DNA of 64,000 nucleotides. Source: Cydia pomonella. Lineage: Eukaryota; Arthropoda; Insecta; Lepidoptera; Tortricidae. Position numbers and translations under genes: made by a program. Each line of letters opens with the position of its first letter. Within the stretch, counting starts at the first letter, position 1. The stretch spans positions 8,432,001-8,496,000 of the forward strand of contig NC_084703.1 in NCBI RefSeq assembly GCF_033807575.1, in the 5' to 3' direction. Shown piece by piece: positions 37,072 to 46,600 of this stretch. A model generated the notes under the pieces. That model worked only from the letters and a program-made list of their open reading frames with translations. It was not told the origin of the DNA and made no database searches.

Positions 37072-40000
37072 CTGAAAATAAGAAACATTTAATAGACATT
37101 TTTTGGACAATTAAAATAAAAACGTCGTAATTAAAAATAAGTGGAGTACACGCCAAGTTATTTTGGGCTTGACAGTGTTTAATCGATTTTCTTCTATAAT
37201 AGAGCAAATATTTAAATGACTCCGAACAATCGTATGATGTATGTAATATTGACTTTATGATTATTATAAAAAGGTAGAAAAGCACTATACGGTTCTGGAC
37301 AAAACAGCCAAGGCGGTGTGATAACTTACTGTTGCGAGGCAAAACTACGGCCTGGTTGTCCGCGACGGTGCAGCAGTGTAGGTTCTTGTGGAAGTTGTAT
37401 TGTATGGTGAGGTGCTTCTCCTCGCCCACGCACGGGTCGAAGAAACCAGCCAGGTCCGCCTGTAGTACAATGGAATATTATACAGTAAACTCGGGTAACT
37501 AGAGTAAAACCAACATGCAAGGTCTACGTATGGTATGTTAAGAGGAGGTGTAAAGCCAGGAAATTAAAACACGGGTATCGTTACGTCAGTGACCTTGCTG
37601 CGAGCACTCCGTCTCGGCCCGACTGACTCTACGCATATCCTCGTATGTACCTTGCTCGCCTCCAACAGCTCGAGCCGCGAGTCCTTGACAAGGCACTGCA
37701 CTGGTATCGTCACGTCGATGACTTCGCTGTAAGCACTCGGTGACTCGGGCGAGGCCGCGTCGCCCGTCGGCTCGGCCTCAACCTCGTGACTTGTAGCTCC
37801 TGATCAAAATAAACAATATATGAAACTATAAATACACCTAACACCCCGGCACTCACTAATGGGTATTTGGACACCAAACATGTGAGGTGATTCTATTTTG
37901 TTCATAAAAGCCCATTTAAATTATATAAATTATATTTCTACAATCGATTATTGAACGCGAGTAGTCAAATATGACCTACGATAATTTTAATCCCATACGA
38001 AATAAGTATCTTGTCTCCACTACACAAGCCTTATTGAGGGGCTTAGTGAATTTGTGTATTAATGTCCTATAATATTTATTTACAGTATGGCTCGATTCTA
38101 CTCTCTAAATCGAGCTACTTTTACTATAGTATCACCCCGAAATAGCGAGATTTTATTTGGCCCATACAAAACATCGACTTCTGATCAGTCCAAATGTACG
38201 AAAAATATATACAAAGCGAGAAACTCTCTGAATGGTCTTTTAACTTTCGTAAGCTATTATGAAAATTCAAAACATGAACTTAATTAATGTGATAAGCCTA
38301 CGTTGAATATAGGGATGCACTGATCAGTGCTTAAGTATACTTGGTTTTATTAGCTTATAAGAGTGCCCCACTGCTGCACAAAACGTAACTAGGTGACGAC
38401 GCCACCTCCGTACTGGTTTCCCTCTGCCCCGAGAATCATTCTGTGGGATCCAGTGTGTGGCATAAGCATGCTAAAGGTTAAAATGTTCTTACCCGCAGGT
38501 AGCTTCCCGTACAACGCCCTGAGGATGACGAGGCCCTTTTTCTTCTCCTCGTCGCTCCGTATCCTGGAGTAGGTCTCCCGCATCAGCTCTACCGTCGCTC
38601 GCGCTTGCCGCTGCATTTCTTGTAACCTGTCGAATAAAATAAAAGAGCAAGTTATTGAAAAGATTCTTGGAGTAAGAAACTTCTCTTTCTTTGATAATCT
38701 TTATTTTTAGTATGCTGTCAATTAACCCTTTGACCGCCATATTAAATATTGCGCGCGGCTACAACTCAATACCAACCTTCGTGCCTTCTGGGGGCCTACC
38801 GCGAAAACCGAAATTCGCAAATTGCAGGGATCTTTCTCTTTTACTCTCACTAAGACGTAATTAGAGTGAAAGAGAAAAATGCCCGCACTTGACAAACTTC
38901 GATTTTCGCGGTCATAGCCTTGATTAGGTTTAAGATGACGCGCCGTACACGATAAGCATGGCGTAATGTTTAAAAGAGTTAACATAACGTTCAAAATGCT
39001 ATAACTTGCATAACTAAGCTTCGCAGTATGGTATTTTAGATGCAAAAAAGTTTATACGGAAACAGAACTTTGCTATTGGGATGAAACTCTATGAACTCCT
39101 CCTAAAAATATAATTTCAAAGACGAACATTCCAGTACCAACTCACCTTTCAAAGTTAGCCTCCATAGATCTTTGCCGCTCCCTCTCTGACCGCTCCCTCG
39201 CTATGGGGTCCAATACTAATTTCTTGAGAATAAGCCATGAGACTATCGGCACGACTGTGGCGTAGAAGACTGGTGACGGCATCACTTCTTCGCACAGGTG
39301 TATGGGGACCACTATCGTTTGTGTTGAACACGTCCACCTGGAAAAAATATAAACAAATGAATAAAACTTACAATTGATCGAATTATTCATCATACAAAAG
39401 CACAGGTTGTAAATGGTACTGTGTGGCAAAAGTATGAACTTACAGTTCCCATGAATCGTGTTCTTCTATCTCTCGCACATTTCTGATAAGGAAGAGGTGG
39501 GCAGTCTGGATAGACACGCTGGATACTGGATAGCACGAAGTAATATATTAACATGGCTACCAAAAGCGACTCGAAGCTCGTTTAGGATCTAACCGATCCG
39601 GGGCTCCGTCGGAAACGGGAAAGTATAATAAGGTCGATAAGTCGCTCTTGCGCGAGATCGTCATGAGAGGGCAAAATTGATACACAAAAGCCGGAGCCGA
39701 ATATCTATGAATTTAGGTATTCACTGTTTTTCATTCATGCGTCACGCGTCACTCATAACTCCTTACTATCCTTTTTTTACTATATTATCCTTTTTTAAGA
39801 ATATGCGTTACCAACAGATATATTTGAAGTCGATGCCAAGGCATATAGTAATAGTACCGGTCAAAAATAATCAGCTTTATGTCTATAAATCATTACAACT
39901 GTAGTCATAAGTAAAATAAACGTGGAATAAATTCTATCAGTCTCTTTGTTACCTTTTCACGGCTAAATATCTATATCAATTTAGGTGAAATTTGGCACTA

Positions 40001-40583
40001 AGGTAAAAAGTATAAGCCCTGAAGACGGTCCTTGAATTGTTTTATATTTTGAGATGAAGTTATCTGGATAAGGGACTGGAAATAACTCAGTCTCAATTCC
40101 ACACTTGCGTGTTATGGACAGTTCGAAAATGCTCTTTAAAAATTACGCCGTCCAATAAACGTATTGGATTTATACTAATATACCGACAAACATGGTATGG
40201 ACACGGACTTCGCTAAGAAGGTGCGACCGTGTGTTCTTAGGTATACCTATAGAAAGTATGTTCATTGCTGTCGTAGTAAGGTAATCCAACGTATATATGT
40301 CTTCTTCTTCTTCTTTACATCCTGTTACCCCCTGCTGGGGTGTAGGGCTCGAACCATTTTCTTCCACTGACTCCGGTCTTGGGCAGCTTGGATAACCTCC
40401 TCCCACCCCATCCCCAATACACCCAACTCTTGCTCCACGGAACGGCGCCAAGTAGATTTAGGGCGACCATGTTTCCGTTTTCCGGGCATCTTCCAGGTCA
40501 CGGTCAGGGCCACCTTGGATAGGTGGGTGTCAGGCTTCCTGAGGATATGCCCAATTCAATGCCATTTGCGCGTTTGGAACGAA

Positions 40584-40624
<41 letters not shown>

Positions 40625-43600
40625 CGATGTATAGCCGCATCTTTATCGAATCGCACCAAAATCATGGTATGATTCTAAATTTGGATTGGGATCGACTTCA
40701 AACATATCCGTTAACGAATATACTTAAAAATGATATATGATTACTTTTGGCACAACATTCATCTTTGTTAGACTCGTTGTTGAACATAAGCTTGTCTTTT
40801 TTTCTTGCAGTGTGTTAACACGTGAGCTACTGTACAATTTAACCTTTATAGAGTTATAATATCATTGGTTGTACTAACTTGAGTTTGAGGATGACGCCGC
40901 TGGGAACGCCGAGCATGACCGCGGCCGACACGCTGCTGTTTTTAGACACCTTCTTCTCGGCCCCGTACTCTGCTATGGCGCCGAAGGTACCGAGCCTGTA
41001 GAATTACACCCATTTGATATTATCGTCGACAAGCACTATGTCTACGGATGTCTTTACAGTTTGCTAATCCTCCAGCAGACCGCAGCTGCGAAATGACAGC
41101 CTTTGTGCACAGCAATAGAATTAAATATCGCATATTATTATTATTTATATACTTTAGAATAACAAAGACGTATGATTGAGTGAGTTCATCAGAAACTTTT
41201 GATAATTTACAATATAAACTCGAACAGGTTTATACTTTTAATCTAGAACCTTGTTGGAATGCACCAAGGTTGATATTGGACTGTAGCCTCGCGCGTCAGT
41301 TGACGTATTTGACTGTCAAAGGGCCTATTAATAACTTACTTCAACGCCAAGCGTAGTTTCATATCGTGCTGCGGCATCTTCCTCATGATATTGAAGGAGA
41401 TGAACGAGTGCGGGTTGCCGAGCTGGATGGCCGTGTTGGTGTGGTACTTCTCGGAGTCGCGGACGTATATGGACGTCATGGAAGACCCGCCCTGCCCGCC
41501 GGCGCGGTACGTCAGGTAACCGACGGAGTGAGCGTCCAGTTGCAGCGCCATTGCTGCAAATAATAGGTTTTGGGTCATTATTTACGTACTTTGGTGGTTT
41601 ATTTTCTGCATTAACCTGAAGGATTAACCATTCTAGGCCAACCTTACAACATTCTCCTTATAATTTGAGCCTTGTTGTATAGGAAATTGGGATGAATTTC
41701 GTTTTTCGAGAAAGCAATGAAACAAAACAAATGTTACTTTATTTGGTTTATGTAGGGCGCTAATTAGGCACTATTTTACTTGGGAGAAATTGGGCATAAC
41801 CGCCGAAATTAGGGTTCCCTGCGGTAAATACTTTAGCCAACTTAAACCTGATTTTTATTGGGTTACAACATTGATAACGTTGTTTAATGATGACATACTT
41901 GAAACAAGACTAGGAACTATCCCCCTCGGCGTGAACTGCATGACCGTGCCGCAGTTGAGGAACATCAGTCGGGAAAGGGTACGGAACATCTTGAAGCCCA
42001 GGAGCGGTCCATTGCCTATCCCGAACTCGAACTCCGTCCAGCCCTTCTCGGAACTAAGATGGCGGTTGCATAGGTTCACGGAACCCGTACCTGAAAAAGA
42101 AAGTTATGTAAGTTATTTCATGATCTTTGCTGTGTAGAGGTGTGAGGGTTAATAAATGGTTAGGGTAATGTGCGTTTAGCGGGCTGAGTTATGAAAAATC
42201 ATAGATCATATGGTTGCCAAAAATATGAATAGCCGGGTCCACACAGAGCGAGCATACGCGCGAGGCAATTTCCTCACGCACAAACCGGCCAGTGTAGACG
42301 TGCCTCAGCTGGTTTGTGCGTGAGGAAATTGCCTCGCGCGTATGCTCACTCTGTGTGGACCCGCCTAATGAATATCAATCTAGAGGCCGTGCTCTAATTT
42401 TTTTTGTTTTTTTTTTTTTGATCTTATGTATGCGTATCTATAGTTAGTATCATTAAAATATATTGAATTATTGATGAAAGAAATTCTTCAGACAGTGGTT
42501 TTATCCGGTAAGTACTCTGGTTATACAAAATATCTTCCAGAGTGTAAATCTAAATCAATTTAATAGCCCGAAAAAACCAGAAAAATACACAAACAAATTT
42601 ACAGGTCTAATATACTATTTTTCACACAGCTTGGGTACGGTGACAGCTGGGCTATAACCACGAAAATCGAAGTTCGTCAATTGCGGGGATTATTCTGTCA
42701 CTCCAATTACGTTTTAATGAGAGTAAAAGAGAACACATACGACATATTTTGCGTTTTATAAGGTTATAAAACTTAGTAATTGTGTGTAGATAACAGCTGT
42801 TACCGTACACAAGCTATGTGAAAAATAGTGTAAAGGTCTGAGGGTAATATAGCCGACTCCACACAGAGCTAGCATACAGCAATAAGGCCAGTATAGATGT
42901 GCCTCGGCCGAGGCGGCGAGTTCGGGCGAGGACAACGCGTTCATCGTGGACAACGCGACAGTCAGCATTCTTACCGATTCCGTTTTGTGTTGATATATTC
43001 CCTGAGAGCGTCATGGTGTCCCTCAACGTTATGGGCGAGTCTATAGATTGCTGAATGGTCATGCCTGATACCTCTATATTCGGTAGGATATTTGATTCTT
43101 CTCTGTTGACAAAACATAATGATGTAAGCTTAAGAGTGCTTAAAAAACAAATAAAAAATAATTCACAAAATAGATTGATAGAATACTCTTTTTTTTATAC
43201 TACGTCGGTGGCAAACACGCATACGGCCCCCCTGATGGTCTCACCGACAGGAACACAACACTATGAGTAGGGTCTAATTAATGAATGGCACAGTAAAAAG
43301 ATACAAGAACGACATAAAAAAAAATGCAGTGTCTTCATGCAAAATACATGTGTTCTTATATAAGATACACAAATCATCATCAATTTACTGTTATCTTTGT
43401 ACTGAGGCTCGAGTCGTTTTGGGTAGAGCTTGAAATAGACTTAATAAAGGACTTTACTTTTTAAGGTGTTTATTAAGCGACGAGTCTCGTATAAGTCAAT
43501 TTATTTAGACTGTGAAAATACTCGAGTTACTACCAACACTACTACCATCTGTAGATAGTACTCACATGATTTCATATTCATCGTAATACTTCATAAACAT

Positions 43601-46600
43601 ATCTGTAGCGTTGACGGAGAGTGTTATGGTGCCGCGAGGATTCGCGCTCTGTTGCAACCTTCGCTCCTCTCGCTCGCGCTTTAACCTGCCACAAAAGAAC
43701 GGCAATTAAGTTAGGGGCCTTTATGTCATGACACTAAGAATAGGTAGGCAATTATGACTACTATCTTCTGCTCGCAACTTCATCTGATGATTTCTATGAT
43801 AAAAACCTGGAACTCAAAATATCTTCATACCAAATATCATACGTATTGGTTCAGTAGTAGAAGCATGAAAAAGTAACAGTTTATAATATTATCAGGAATT
43901 TCTAAATGGGATGTCTACACTCTATGATGTTACTTCTGTATGTGTTACTGCATCATTATTGCTAACAATCTGTGTTACCGTTCTATTTTAACATAAATTT
44001 GTATAGATTTTAGGGTATAATATTAAGAGAATAAAAATCGAAATCACCTGGCTCATTTTTAAAGAGAAGATGTTTTTTAACATTTAGTCATAGTCAATGA
44101 CTTACCTTTCATATTCTTCTCTAATGAAATGACTTACCTTTCATATTCTTCTCTAATTTCTCTAGGTGTTCGCGTACGAAATATAACTTCCCAGCCATCT
44201 ACTTCCAAACCTCTTTTACCTGTTAACAATTTAAATATTAATGACTTCTTCTCTATAGTAAAGTACGGTACAACAGTCCGATACACATTGAGATATTTTC
44301 TCTTAGCTAGCTGACCATATATATCTCAAAACTTGCCAAGACATGCGTTCTGATCCCTCAAAACAAGGATTCAACAAACCGCGTATTGGAAGGGCTTTTT
44401 ATATGCATCTGAGAGGTTAGAGTAAGTATAGGGACCATCAGAATATCAGTACTATACAAGGAGTCCTACGGAGTTGCAGGCGTCATAGGCTATGGAGACT
44501 GCTTACCACCAGGTGGGCCATATGCTTGTTTGGTGTTCAATAACTACCACCTTGATAATTAATTATTGGGTGATGTCAATAACAGATCATTTTGTTTGCT
44601 CCGATATCTGACTTTACTAGTCTGTATACTTATGTAACACATTTTGATTTATTGATTGTAGATTACTGTGCTGCGTATTTGGCCATTTATAATAATAAAC
44701 AAGCTAAAAAATAGAGAAAACAGATTTTTTGCCTGTATACTGTGACATGAAACTAAATGACATATTTAAATTAGCAAATATCAAAAATTTTATTGTCTCC
44801 AGAACAAACCTGTTCATGCTTACCTAGTGTATCATAAATAGCTCTCTTGTGGTTATCGGATAGCACTTCATATGCCTCCTTCACCTTGTTGAAGATCTGC
44901 TCTGCCCATTTCTGTTTGTTAGGGTCTGTGCTGTGCTTGTCAGGGTGGAACATGCGGCTGAACCGCCGATATGCGCTGTTGATCTCATCTGGTGATGCCT
45001 GTTAAGTTGTACGTGACGTTACACGGGTAAAGGCGGTTGACACTTACGCTATTATTAACGACGCTCCAACTCTAATATGGTGCTGTGCAACATAAGCGCC
45101 GACCACCATTAGGTACCAGTGGAACGTTTTACATGCTTGTTATATGGGTCCGATGCAAACTGCCCAATCTGACTTAAAATCAGGCTATTTAAGGGAGCCA
45201 CACCATACTGTTGCCTAGAAGCGAGTGTTTAGTGTTAGTTTATGAAATTTTGTTTGTTAGTATTTAATGCATTTGTAATATTGGCCTGATTGCATGATCC
45301 TGAAAAAATACTTATTGTTGATTGATCGCCGAAGATTGCTTAACAATAAAAATAAAGTTGGTACAGTCTGCATTAGACAACTGACCATAAACCTACATTG
45401 CAACACATTAGTTATATGGTAATAAAATAAATAATGGACAGTTGCAAATTACGGTGCTCACTTATGTGATTCGCAAATCATACAAGGAACAGAAATTTAA
45501 ATGTTTGGATGTGAGTCACAAAGTTGTCATATATTTATTTAATTTCCGTATCAATTCAGTACTGAGACACGAGTATAGGGGTTTCAAAAGATAGTTGTGA
45601 CTTTGCTAGATAATTTTAGAAGCAAACTGGTATTATATTGTCTCCATACATGTTATGCTGACAAGCAAAAAATACAAGCAAGTAAATAGCTAGCTTATAA
45701 AATCTCACACGTTCATTTAAAATATTTAAATAAAGATATTTTGAAAAACAAAAACAAGTATTTCATTTGATTAATGAATGAATGAATGAATGAAATTTAT
45801 TCCAGAAAATTATTTCCATATACATTATACATTTACACACATTACATAAAGAATTAAATTAAATCAAATTAAATAACATCCTAAAATTTAAATAATTTCT
45901 GAAGAGTTTTGTATAACAGATGTGTTAATGATTATGTTAGCAGTCAATCAGTGAAATAGATTTTTGTTTAATTGTGTTACTGAATTGTGTACAATTATTA
46001 TGAATATTAGTATCTTGCGCATTATTTCCAATCTAAGTTTTACATACACCCACCTCATACAGAAAATATGAAACTTTTCTACTCTGATTTTAACTCATTA
46101 TTTTTCACTATGACAGGACTTAATCGCTTTAAATTATGTTTAAATTTACCTCCGACGTTTTGAGGACGGCATTGTGCCCGTGGTCTCAGAAAAGGCTGGC
46201 TAAAGTTGACATCAACATCTTCTAGCCGCGCGAGTTTTTCGAAATACCCGCAATTGGTCTTGTTTATCAATTTGAACATTTTGCACACTACCAACGGATA
46301 AATTTACGTTATGGATAGTAAAGATAAGTTTAGCACAGTACTTAAGAGGTGCTCTATAAATTTGGTGTACATCCCTTCATCCAAAATTGCAGGAAAACTG
46401 AGGTCACCAAAGGACATCATCATTTTCCAGTCACCTGACATTTATAAGATCGATTGCAGTTGTGGTAGTTGCTACATTGAGGAAACAAAACATACCATAG
46501 CGGAAAGAGTTAAGAGGCATTTCTCGGCTGTCAAGAACTGCCAGGTGAACAAGTCTGCCATTTCTGAGCATTTACTAAAGTCAGGGCCAAACCACTGGAT

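Noticed and set aside
37046..37329. Extended minus frame beyond DNAJC11 exon 12
   Set aside because: It continues past a strong GTAAGT donor into AT-rich, motif-free sequence. Splicing to 37071 restores the conserved HRI C-terminus.
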